Positions 12,301 to 20,537 of a DNA stretch of 64,000 bases are shown here, piece by piece. The translations under genes were made by a program, and so were the position numbers. A model generated the notes under the pieces. The model saw only the letters and a program-made list of their open reading frames with translations, was not told the origin of the DNA and did not search any database. This stretch comes from Gari tellinella (Eukaryota > Mollusca > Bivalvia > Cardiida > Psammobiidae), in the NCBI GenBank assembly GCA_922989275.2, contig OV277872.1, positions 28,722,119 to 28,786,118 of the forward strand, in the 5' to 3' direction. Numbering within the stretch: the stretch's first letter is position 1; every line of letters begins with the position of its first letter.

Positions 12301-15300
12301 TTCACTTGAACTAAGCTACATTAAAATGGTGTATGTGTTAGTTATAGACCTTGAACGTATAGTTTGATGTCTAAGGTCACAGTATAGTGAAGTGAAAAGA
12401 TATGGGTTTTCATTTAACTATTTACATTTTTTACCCCCCCCCCAATCAGATTTTAAACCTTAGTTCATCCTAATAAGTACAAGGCTACAGTACACAGTAA
12501 TATGTACATTACCTGTAAATTTGTAGCTTCTATATTCTCGTCTAAGTCTATAGTGTGGACTTTCCAAAAACTCGCATTTACATTAATTGTTTTAATCAGT
12601 TTACCCCAAAATTTATATTTGGCTTTGTTGGATTTTCCTAGATTTTTTTTACAAACAAGAATTGATGATTTTGGTTTAATATTTTGACAATTTTACCCCG
12701 AAAAACAGTTTTTTGACACCTTCATTTATCCTAACAAGGACCATTCTGAAGTAGACATGAATTTTTGTCTAGCCTGGATATTTGGAGTTTTTATATTGAT
12801 ATACATGGTCACAGAAGGGAAATTCCAAAAATAGCTTTTTCAGTTATTATTTCAACCATTTTATCCAAAATCATATTTCGGATTCTTTGATTTCCTTACA
12901 TTATTTGTCTGTTATTTGGTACACATTGAAACATAATTACTGATAAATCAATTCTGTGCATATTTTCCTTTCTTTTGATTTCAATGTCAAAATCTGTCAA
13001 CAATCCCAAAAATATGAAATTTTGGTTTAATAATTTTACCATTTTACCCCAATAATCTTTTGTTTTAAGTTGTGTTCATCCTACCTAGAGCCATTCCATG
13101 GTAGACATGAATATGTGAGCATACTGTAGATTTGGACCTTTTATATTGATATCCTCGATCACAGAAGGGAAATCCCAAAAAATAGCGATTTAAGTTATTA
13201 TTTCAACCATTTTACCCAAAAAACATAGTTTGCATTGTTTGATTTTCCTAGACTTTTTGTCTATCATTTGGAACATATTTAAGCAAAAAATAACATATAA
13301 ATCAACTCTGTGCACCATTTCCTTTATTTCCTTTTTGATGTCAGGGTCTGTTTGAAATTCTCAAAATTTGGGATTTTGGTTTAATATTTTGACAATTTCA
13401 CCCAAAAATCATTTTTTTGAAATTTTTATTTTTCTGAACAAGTACTATTCCACAGCTGACATGAACATTTGTCTAGCCTGTAGATTTGGAGCTTTTATAT
13501 CGATATCCTTGATCACAGCAGGGAAATCCCCAAAATTAGCGATTTCAGTTATTATTTCAACCATTTTACCAAAAAATCATAGTTTTCATTATCAGATTTT
13601 CCTAGACTTTTTGTCTTTTTTGGAACATATTTAAGCAAATTATAACATATAAATCAACTCTGTGCACCATTTCCTTTATTTGATTTTAGATGTCACGGTC
13701 TGTTTGAATTCTTCAAAATTTGTGATTTTGGTTTAATATTTTGACAATTTCACCCCAAAACTTAGTTTTTTGAAAATTTTACATATCTTAACAAGTACCA
13801 TTCCATAGTTTACATGAATATTTGTCTAGCCTGTAAATTTCGAGCTTTTATATTGATTTCTACGATCGCAGTTTGAAAATCCCAAAAAATCGTGCTTTTA
13901 CATATTATTTCAGCCATTTTACCCCAAAAATCATATTTCGCATCGTGTGATTTCTAGGGACTTTTTTTCTGTTTTTCGGTTCATGTCGTAGCATATGAGG
14001 GCACAAAAATCATTTCTGTACAAATTAGTTCCTTTATTTGTGTTTTTGACGCTAAATGCCCTCTACTACTGAAGTGTTTGACCTTTTCAGTACCAAAAAG
14101 TATTTAATTTCAAATGTGTCATCGTTCGACAACTGGCATGAAGTGATAGAACATCGGTATGACTGAAATAATAGTTCACTTAGATTTTTGTGGTCTTTTT
14201 GGCAAGATTATGCCTGTTTGGACGGAAAACCTCAACGATAATACCACGGATGACTACAAACACGTTACGGTCGGTTTACGGATCCTTGCGGACTGTTTAC
14301 GGATCCTTGCGGGCTGTTTACGGAGGATTACGTGTTGTTACAACCGGTTTACGATACTTAACGGATCGTTACGATTGATTTACGGAAGAATATCTCCGCG
14401 GGCAATCGTAAGAAAATTTTTGACACAAAAATATGGGCTTCGTCTTCCATGAATCCTTACGTATCCTTGCGAGTTATTTACGGACACTAACGGATCATTT
14501 GCGGATGCTTACGATTGACTACGAGTTGGCGATCCGTTAGGAATCGTAAGAAAATATCGTGTATGTGAAGGCCCCATAATATGAGTGGATTGGAAGTTGT
14601 CTAAAGCAATAACTGTATTAGTATCAAAGCATTGTAATCAGTAGTGTTGACGTTAGACGAAACGGTAATATCTAGTTAACCAAGACATGCAGTCGTTATG
14701 GACGCACAGACGGACGGTCACGCGGACGGATCAACGGATATGACACCCACTATATGCCTCCGCCCATATAGATGCCAATGGCATAAAATAGTCTCTTTTT
14801 AGATAATTCTGACGATTCGATAAAACTTGAGTTACAAACAAATTATCTATAATCTGAGTAGTTTCAAATTATTTACAATGTACGTTATGTTTTTAGTATA
14901 CATGTATATGCATTAACTGGGAAATAATAACGGCTTCTTTACTGTATTCAGATGTGTTTCTCAATACAGTTTACAGTTGAACTTCGATATCTCGAACTCA
15001 GTTAGGTCAAACAGAATTATCCACCCTGTTACAATACAAGCAGCGATGGCTCATGAATTATCTCCTCTGTTACTATATTTATAAGTAGAGATGGATAATG
15101 AATTATCTCTCCTGTTATTTTACAGAACAAAGAACAGAACAAAACTTTATTTTCATCTCAGGCATGGTTACATGCAGCATGCGGTAAAGTATATAAACAA
15201 GATGAATATAAACAATGGTACCTAGCATGGCATGGCTTATTTAGAGTCTGGGTATTTCAGTATTTGGTGACGAACAATGTAGAGCCAGACCCTATGCAAA

Positions 15301-18300
15301 GAATGATCGTTTATGGTCTGATTCTACAATATTCGTATTGCGGTTGATAAAACCGATAGTTGGTGAATGATAGTGGGGGGTCTAAATATTATTAAATGAG
15401 ATAGATACATTTCGGAATACAGTGTTCATATAAGATTTTATGCAGTCGATGAAGACCCGGATCAGTGTGTTCACAATTGAACTCACTGGTCAAGGTCTAC
15501 ACCGTTTGTCATTTTGCAATTCATCGACCATGAGTAATCCAAGATATAACAACACACAATAAAAAGAATTATGAAGATTTAAACTGTCCTGACTCCATAT
15601 GCTGGATATTCAGAGAGGGAAAAGTGAATGTTATGGTTATCAGTTTAATATTATGATTTTATTATATATATACATAAAACATAATTTTTAGTGTCGAAAA
15701 GTAGATCTACTCGTGCAAAAAGTTTGAATTCAGACAAACCCCACATGGGATTATCTAGGATCCAGACTTTTCGCGTGTCGGGTACAGTTTAATACTAACT
15801 TTTATATATAACATTGCGTTAACCCATTGCCCCATAAATACGCCTTACAAGTGGAGACGGATAATGAATTATCTCCCCTGTTACTATACAAGAAGAGATG
15901 GGTAATAAGAAGAGATGGGAAATGAATCATCTCCCCTGTTACTATACAAGTAGAGCTGGATAATGAATTATCTCCCCTGTTACTATACAAGTAGAGCTGG
16001 ACAATGAATTACTCCTCATGTTACTCCACTGTTACTATACAGGTCCCCCTCTTACCTCTGCGAAGATCTTTCAGGTTTTCTGGACTAAGCTGTGTCTGAA
16101 AATATAAATATGTGATTATACCCAGGCATTATATTATAATGGTATTTAATACTACTATTTATACCAGTGCAATGCAACCTTAACCATTATTTGTTTACCC
16201 CATGGTTTTAGTTTGAAGACAGATGACCACTTAAATCAGGTTGAAAGCACATTTTGCTTTACTTTCAGCCTGCTTTAAACTACCATCTACCAATATATCG
16301 GGAACATTTCAGATTGGGTATATTAATGTCTATATTAAGTGAAACTATATTCGTCATTAGAGGAATAAATTAAATGCGTAGTTATTCGTATTTATGTAGT
16401 TCAGTATAAATGCGTTAATCGATTTTCAACACGACGCATACACGGTTCCAAACCGAAAGTGAGAGATAGACAGAGAGACAGACATACCAGCACTGTGTGT
16501 CCAGCAGACAGACTGACAGAGAGACAGAGACAGACATATATTCAGCGACGTATAGAGACAGAAACAAACAGAAAGATATACATAGAAAAGGAGGATGAGA
16601 CGAGAGAAACGGACTGAAGAGAGAAGGAAAGAGAGAGAGGGAGAGGGATAGCGAGAGACGTAAATACAAGAGACGTATTTACCTTGAGTTATATTTATGA
16701 CATGGAATGAAATATAGCTCATTGATATTCCATGTGAATATATAAACTTTTTAGAAATTTGTCTGACGATTTTTTTCATCTGAGTCGCATACAGATTGGA
16801 GTCCAATCAGACGACGGGTTACCCGGCGTCTGATTTGGCTCCAATCTGTTTGCAGTTAAAACAGTAGTTACAGCATAAACGCGTGTATTGAGAAAGAATG
16901 GCGTCTTTCCTACAGCACATTCTGAAAACGAATTCTTTACCATGATCAGATCTCAGACAAACAACACAATCCCAGTTCCAATGTATCCTTTTATTTCCGT
17001 ACTGTTTGCTACAGCAGAGAAGACGTTATTCTTTCCCGTTAAAACGCAACCGAAACGCAAAGGCACTGCAGTAAAATGTATAACATGACAACTTTTTGAT
17101 ATTTCTGACTATTTATCTTAATCAGAGTTGCAAACAGTTTGGAGCCAGATCAGACGCCGGGATGCCCGGCGTCTGATCTGGCTCCAAACTATTTGCAATG
17201 GAAATAAAAGTTTAAGCGTTAATGCGTATATTTGGAGAAAAAAAATAACGTTTTCTGCAAGTATTCACAATTTGCAAATAAGGGTACGTATTTTACATTT
17301 GTACTCATAACTGTAACTTGAATAAATTATTGGTTAATTTTATACTTTTCTTTTGTTTTTGTTTCATTGGTATTCAGCCGCGTGAAGCGACGTGGAAAAG
17401 CCAGTAGAGAATAGTTAGTCTGTACAGAGAGGTCATTTAACCCTTCCCGCCTTCACCGTTTTATTGTCGTCTGCTTCACAGGTGCCAGACGCATGCTTTG
17501 CCCCTATAAAACACATCCAATTACAAATAAAGAGAATAAAAACATTAAAACACCCTTTTCTATGACCAAACACTATATTCTGACCTAAAGCTCATTTTTT
17601 GAATTTTTTTTTTTATATAGTATATACCTTGGAACATATTCTATTTTGACTTAAACACACAGTATATGCCTGGTTTAATAAGCGTCGCTTTATCTTATAT
17701 TTAATCGCTGTTGATCACTGTTGTAACCAAATAGTTTTGGCCCCCGTAATTGTCAATACTTCGGACGAGTGACGTGTTTGGATAAATAAAAATTGTATGT
17801 ACATGTACATGTAACAGTATCATGTTTAACCATCTTTTTATATCACAATTGGCGATTATAGGAATGTTATATAATACATTATTATTGGAACTCTAAATTA
17901 CCTTGACCTTTGATATGACCAAACTCTACTGAGCTTAGGAGTTTCTTAAATTGAGTAAACATGTCAAATATGAAGTCTCTATCAAATGTAGTTCCATAGT
18001 TACGGCAAAAGTTTAATTAACCATATTTGACCTCTTAATTATCATTGACCTTTGTTGGTCAAAACCTTAGTTGTACTGGGCGCAAGAGCTTCTTGAGTTG
18101 AGAACACTTTCCAAATATAAAGTCTGTATCTCATGCAGCTCCAAAGTTATTGTCAATGTTTAATTTACCTAATTTTGCCTCTAAATGACCTTGACATTAG
18201 TCCGACATGACCCAAGTTGTACTGGGCTCAAGAGCTTCTTGAGTTGTGTACACATTCCAAATATAAAGTAGGTACCACATGCAGCTCCAAAGTTATGGCC

Positions 18301-18805
18301 AATGTTTAATCATCCGATTTTACCTCTAAATGACCTTGTCATTTGTCAGACATGACCAAAGTTGTAATGAGCTCAAGAGCTTCTTGAGTTGAGTGCATAA
18401 CCAAATATAAGGTCTCTATACTATGTAGTTCCAGTGTTATGGACACGGGTATTTAGTTGTGGACAGACGGACAACCAAACAGACAGGCAGACGGACAGAC
18501 GAAAACAATATGTTCCCGACTAAGTAGTATGTGGGAATAAAAATACCGACACATCGTTACTTTTCATTAAAATCTTAAAGGAAAATTATATTGTATGCAA
18601 GCATGGTCGCAAAAATATGTGACTTTAAACTTTAAAACACAAAATATACAACGTCACCACTAATAATTGTCATATTTAATCCTATCTTAATGGTATGAAT
18701 TATATGTTAAGATATTAAGAGCCTGCCATCAAACCTTTAAGTTGTTCCTTCTTCTTTTTAACTCACCTGGTCTTCTCCATGGGCGCCGCCATTATTCGTT
18801 TGTGC
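3002..18805 (-). CDS. Calmodulin / essential-light-chain-like EF-hand protein (spliced)
   Basis: Four firm exons: 16056-16095, 7656-7781, 7033-7157 and 6025-6139. All have AG/GT borders and phases 0-1-1-0-1 that join cleanly. Tentative ends are an upstream exon 18767-18805 and a last exon 3002-3051 with TAG. The joined protein starts TQLSPENLKDLRRAFDL and has four EF-hand-like segments: TQDSGVVDQYG; KKDPSSGLTFEEFEEMF; a shortened loop LFDGPVSKAEL; and AFDDNGQLSQEE. QLSPENLKDLRRAF and the short FEEF second loop are typical of calmodulin and myosin essential light chains. The loops lack the canonical D-x-D-x-D-G pattern, so calcium binding is probably weak or lost; a role as a structural light chain is an inference. 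A dynein-regulatory DRC8-type EF-hand protein is the main alternative. The long second intron (7782-16055) holds the 6.2 kb palindromic element. The start codon is not established. Confidence 0.75.
3161..3415. mobile_element. Family F hAT-like MITE with Hp2, intact TSD
   Basis: TIRs CAGGGCTGCCAT...ATGGCAGCCCTG are flanked by the 6 bp duplication ATAAAT (3155-3160 and 3416-3421). The inside holds an Hp2 hairpin around GCGACTTAAGGCGC and the D-like segment GACTATGGGGTAAAG. Six-bp duplications with CAGGG ends fit the hAT6 group. Confidence 0.85.
3591..3955. repeat. MITE fragments (A hairpin, F piece, C hairpin)
   Basis: Hp1 of A type at 3591-3651, an F left-end fragment at about 3718-3835 (GGGCTACCATTTCTCC), and an Hp1 of C type at about 3888-3953 (GTCAAACAGTTTAGATCC and complement). 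Confidence 0.6.
3959..4204 (+). repeat. Family A MITE, full length, TA flanks
   Basis: Ends CAGTGGAGAAAAAGTT and AACGTTATATCCACTG are flanked by TA. Hp1 at 4021-4088 has the core GACGCCGGGTAACCCGGCGTC. The length of 246 bp equals that of other intact A copies. Confidence 0.85.
4444..4821 (+). repeat. Family C MITE with two tandem Hp1 hairpins
   Basis: TTAA flanks (4440-4443 and 4822-4825) border CCCCTTCACTGCCGTG and CAGTGAAGGGG. A perfect Hp1 lies at about 4556-4620. The inner module starting TTGTCGTCTGCTTTTATTTC is repeated from about 4653, with a second, decayed hairpin at about 4725-4790. Other C copies have one hairpin. Confidence 0.8.
4945..5601 (+). repeat. Family B MITE (outer), interrupted by another B
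   Basis: The B left end CAGATCTCCCTCTCGAC breaks off at a TA (4988-4989) and resumes at 5318 with TGTGTTCTTCGGAAGG, its decayed Hp1 (about 5377-5425) and the B right half. Confidence 0.7.
4990..5317 (-). repeat. Family B MITE (inner, nested, reversed)
   Basis: A complete reverse-oriented B copy with ends CAGTGCTCCCTCCC and GAGAGGGAACGCTT, inserted at a TA of the older B. Hp1 lies at 5163-5233. The nesting directly shows the TA target duplication. Confidence 0.75.
5723..5965 (+). repeat. Family D MITE, TTAA flanks
   Basis: TTAA (5719-5722, 5966-5969) flanks CTCATTGTCCCATAGCC and ATGGGGTAATGGG. Hp2 at about 5770-5838 is a near-perfect palindrome. TTAA targets with CCC ends fit piggyBac-type elements. 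It ends 60 bp from the EF-hand exon at 6025. Confidence 0.85.
6272..6604. mobile_element. Family G hAT-like MITE, copy 1
   Basis: TIRs CACAGGTACTTGACACATA and complement are flanked by GATTTAGC / CATTTAGC (8 bp, one mismatch). It contains a long poly-A run at about 6311-6341. The interior is near-identical to the copy at 27917-28245. Confidence 0.85.
6647..6989 (+). repeat. Family B MITE, full length
   Basis: TA flanks; ends CAGCGCTCCCTCTCTACAAC and GAGAGGGAGCGCT; Hp1 at 6743-6812. It lies 43 bp inside the intron next to the EF-hand exon at 7033-7157. Confidence 0.85.
7170..7560. other. Decayed MITE debris
   Basis: A-like pieces at about 7185-7290 (CCCGTTTAAACGGAACTT, AAAACGTTATTTGTTCC) and D-like pieces at about 7360-7440. 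No gene is seen. Confidence 0.35.
7883..7946. repeat. Short palindrome
   Basis: CTATGGTG...AGAATCGTCTC pairs with GAGACGATTC...CACCATAG. It lies in the EF-hand gene's second intron. Confidence 0.65.
8150..8337. repeat. Mollusc-type dispersed repeat, left part
   Basis: Units with CAAGCATTGTTACCAGTA and GGTCAAGGTCGAAATC. The same repeat continues at 14577-14770, so the large element is inserted inside it. Confidence 0.5.
8606..8811. repeat. Decayed family C MITE inside the large element
   Basis: Ends CCCCTTCACCGTCATAG and ATGACAGTGAAGGGG; degenerate Hp1 at 8645-8712. Clear TTAA flanks are not preserved. Confidence 0.6.
8995..9300. repeat. Left subterminal TTACGG repeat zone
   Basis: Dense repetition of TTACGGA, GTTACG and TTGCGGA variants. 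A mirror zone exists at 14260-14560. Such zones often bind transposase; that role here is an inference. Confidence 0.6.
9340..11250. repeat. Left arm of the internal inverted repeat
   Basis: A tandem series of diverged units of roughly 165/340 bp with recurring phrases such as AAAGCTCCAAATCTACAGG and GGGGATTTTAGTAGA. The reverse complement appears in the right arm. Confidence 0.7.
11251..12149. other. Spacer at the centre of the palindrome
   Basis: AT-rich sequence between the arms. The short frame at 11601-11870 has no recognisable domain. No gene is supported. Confidence 0.4.
12150..14060. repeat. Right arm of the internal inverted repeat
   Basis: Units with CTAGCCTGTAGATTTGGAGC and TTTCCTAGACTTTTTGTC are complements of left-arm phrases. 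The arms are diverged, so the duplication is not recent. Confidence 0.7.
14260..14560. repeat. Right subterminal TTACGG repeat zone
   Basis: Tandem GGTTTACGGATCCTTGCGG-type units that mirror 8995-9300. Confidence 0.6.
14577..14770. repeat. Mollusc-type dispersed repeat, right part
   Basis: Continues the repeat seen at 8150-8337 (CAAAGCATTGTAATCAGTA) and ends in GACGGACGGTCACGCGGACG. Confidence 0.5.
15005..15125. repeat. Minisatellite, left block
   Basis: About 45 bp units with TGAATTATCTCCTCTGTTAC. The same unit returns at 15840-16040, so the array was split by the intervening 0.7 kb. Confidence 0.65.
15126..15839. other. Insertion debris splitting the minisatellite
   Basis: Begins with a retroelement-like tail (AACTTTATTTTCATCTCAGG), then an Hp1-variant hairpin at 15435-15510, a decayed Hp1 near 15710-15780, and a D-type end GTTAACCCATTGCCCCATAA at about 15819-15838. 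No gene is seen. Confidence 0.4.
15840..16048. repeat. Minisatellite, right block
   Basis: Four to five units containing ATCTCCCCTGTTACTATACA. The array reaches to within about 10 bp of the 5' splice site of the EF-hand exon 16056-16095. Confidence 0.7.
16184..16413 (+). repeat. Degenerate family D MITE
   Basis: Hp2 remnant at 16236-16275 (CAGGTTGAAAGCACATTTTG and TTTACTTTCAGCCTGCTTT). The D right half GAGGAATAAATTAAATGCGT follows. Confidence 0.55.
16455..16660. repeat. GA/GACA-rich simple repeat
   Basis: A run of GACAGA, GAGAGA and AGAGAC. The Ser/Leu-rich minus-strand frame across it is an artefact. Confidence 0.75.
16786..16880. repeat. Hp1 hairpin with partial family A right end
   Basis: CAGATTGGAGTCCAATCAGA and its complement around GACGACGGGTTACCCGGCGTC, followed by decayed A sequence. 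Confidence 0.6.
17012..17261 (-). repeat. Family A MITE, reversed
   Basis: TA flanks; ends CAGCAGAGAAGACGTTATTC and ATAACGTTTTCTGCAAG; near-perfect Hp1 at 17128-17199. Confidence 0.8.
17440..17880. other. Family C end fragment, then no clear feature
   Basis: AACCCTTCCCGCCTTCACCG...GTCGTCTGCTTCA at 17450-17480 is a C-like end. The rest is AT-rich with nothing recognisable. Confidence 0.35.
17881..18530. repeat. Four-unit tandem repeat with TGACCTTTGA boxes
   Basis: Units of about 130-145 bp start near 17900, 18030, 18180 and 18320. Each carries ACCTTGACCTTTGATATGAC-like and AGAGCTTCTTGAGTTGAG-like phrases. It ends in GACAGACGGACAACCAAACA and GGCAGACGGACAGACG. This kind of repeat is known from mollusc genomes. 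Confidence 0.65.
18767..18805 (-). CDS. Tentative upstream exon of the EF-hand gene
   Basis: Acceptor GGGTCAG and donor GTGAGT enclose AQTNNGGAHGEDQ in the phase that joins TQLSPENL of the next exon. The same DNA holds ATGGCGGCGCCCATGG, which looks like a start, but that frame would meet a stop in the next exon, so it is used only if another exon lies between. Confidence 0.5.
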
Positions 18806-18861
18806 CTGACCCAATCACGTAGTGTCAGGGGAAGCAACCAGACTAATTGGTAACAACCTTG

Positions 18862-19059
18862 AGCGACTTCACGTAGAACTATACATGTAGTTCGAATCTC
18901 TATTCAGACAAAATTGCAGCCGGCGTATGCACATTTAGGTCGACAAAAGAACACCATTTGTCCAACCAATGCAAACTGAAAATGGTCCGTCTGCGGGTCG
19001 AACCAATCGATGTTCGGTTGGATTTATAGCCCGGACTATAGTTCACCGTGAAGTCGCTC
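18862..19059. repeat. Small inverted-repeat element
   Basis: TGAGCGACTTCACGTAGAAC at the left and, inverted, TGAGCGACTTCACGGTGAAC at the right, about 198 bp. No clear target duplication. Confidence 0.6.
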
Positions 19060-19252
19060 ATTGTACTCAAACTACTTCAATTGTCAACATTTCCTTTAAT
19101 TGCTTTATCGGTTTGTTTCGTTTAAGATGACTCCCTAGCGGGCTTCCCGCATCTCGAGTTCCTGAAATGCTGATTATTTTCACATGATATTTTCGGCACG
19201 TGCTTATACTAGAATAGTAACATTAAGAACTGTTTGATAGGTTTCAGTGTCT

Positions 19253-19325
19253 TCCTTGATAGTTCAGTCGGTAGAATGATTGACTAGCACTCATAATGTC
19301 CTATGTTCGGGTCCCATTCGATTCA
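19253..19325 (+). repeat. tRNA-like (SINE-head-type) sequence
   Basis: The pol III A box TAGTTCAGTCG at 19260-19270 fits the consensus. The B box GTTCGGGTC at 19305-19313 has one mismatch. The acceptor stem does not pair, so this is a tRNA-derived repeat rather than a tRNA gene. Confidence 0.55.
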
Positions 19326-19893
19326 AAACTGTTTTTAAAGGTCCGATTTTATAGACTTATCAGTTCATAACGCAGATAAGGGACAGGTTATGTTTAATAT
19401 TCGTTGGTTAGAAACCACTATGTAGCTTGTCCAATACCGTTTTGGTTAATGACTGACACACAACATTTTGTGGATATATAGCCTTTAGGTGGCAGCTTAA
19501 CACATGACAAAAGTAATGCCAAACAATAAATACCCTAGAGAAACTTGTATGCATTACTTTTGAAATGCATGAAGCGAAAAAACGGTGCGGTATTTTTTTT
19601 ATTTTAACAAGTTTCACTCTCTATAACCACCTTAAGCGTGAATAAATAATAGAACGAAACAGAACATACTTTTATTAGACTTAAACTGAACAGAAACATA
19701 AAACAAATTTCTTTATCGGCCAGGTAGAATTTTAAGCAATTTACATGTGCCTTACATGTATATATAACCTTAACATCATGACATGCAATACCAGAGATCA
19801 AGACACGCTTGTTGGGTATTTCAAAAACAAACTTTCTTCTTTCTCCATTATGTCCAATGCTGATACCATCGGACATAATAAAAATTACCGATA

Positions 19894-20143
19894 TATTGGA
19901 GAAGACGTTTTTTGTCCGTTTAAACTCAAACGAAACGCAAACGCAATGAATGTAATAAAATGTGGAATATTATGTTTTATCAAATTTCTTACGATTTATA
20001 TTTTATGAGAGGCAAACAGGTTGGATCCTGATCAGACGCCGGGTTAGATCTACAGGGCGTCTGTTCTGGCTCTAAACTTTTTGTAATGGAAATAAATGTT
20101 TTAACATAAAACGCGTTTATTGGGAAATAATAACGTATTCTCC
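19894..20143 (-). repeat. Family A MITE with decayed Hp1
   Basis: Left end near TTGGAGAAGACG, right end AACGTATTCTCCACC. The hairpin at about 20012-20084 is interrupted by AGATCTACA. Confidence 0.6.
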
Positions 20144-20274
20144 ACCGCATGTTGTTTTGTTTCTGAAAAATATATACTGAAATAACATACACGAATGAAA
20201 TCAAATTCATATTCCATATCACAAGAACTACACTATAATCCTTGATTGCTATATTGTTCAAACTACACCGTTAA

Positions 20275-20468
20275 TCCCCTCACTGTCAAGACGTCATCAC
20301 TTTTAAACAATTGTCGTCTCAAATCTACATTTTAGATATTTTGACGTATGAAATATTAAGTTTAGTGGCAAATAGTTTGGATCTTGATCAGACGCCGCGT
20401 CACGCGGCGTCTCATCAAGATCCAAACCATTAACAAAAAAATGTTCTCGGAGTGAGGCAGTGAATGGG
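20275..20468. repeat. Family C MITE just past the secreted-protein stop codon
   Basis: TTAA flanks (20271-20274, 20469-20472); ends CCCCTCACTGTCAAGACG and GAGGCAGTGAATGGG; Hp1 at 20364-20432. It lies 64 bp beyond the stop codon at 20533. Confidence 0.8.
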
Positions 20469-20529
20469 TTAACTTGTGTGAATAATATCTTAACGTTTTT
20501 GTCAGAATGCACGTGTGTGTACATTAGCC

Positions 20530-20537
20530 ATTTTATT
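20530..20537 (-). terminator. AATAAA overlapping the stop codon
   Basis: The minus strand reads GAATAAAATGG, so the stop TAA sits inside an AATAAA. It is the only close poly(A) signal seen before the C element. Use is unproven. Confidence 0.3.

Larger units (their letters stand above)
8338..14576. mobile_element. 6.2 kb non-autonomous TIR element with large internal palindrome
   Basis: The ends are GGGGCCTTTACATACACGGA (from 8339) and, inverted, GGGGCCTTCACATACACGAT (to 14575). If one T/A is counted in the TIR, the target duplication is TAA (8335-8337 and 14577-14579), as in PIF/Harbinger; reading the duplication as AT would fit the ISL2EU group. Subterminal zones are full of TTACGG/TTACGA motifs. 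Inside is an inverted repeat of about 1.9 kb arms. I see no transposase frame, so it would need a helper in trans. Confidence 0.75.

Noticed and set aside
16415..16806. Long minus-strand frames rich in Ser and Leu
   Set aside because: They read through the GA/GACA simple repeat.
18767..18792. Start codon ATGGCGGCGCCCATGG giving MAAPMEKTR
   Set aside because: Joined to the next exon this frame hits a stop; the phase-0 frame AQTNNGGAHGEDQ joins cleanly. It would be valid only with an unseen extra exon.
19034..19060. Possible first exon MSDFT of the EF-hand gene (phase fits)
   Set aside because: The sequence is the inverted repeat end of the small element at 18862-19059 and the donor is weak.
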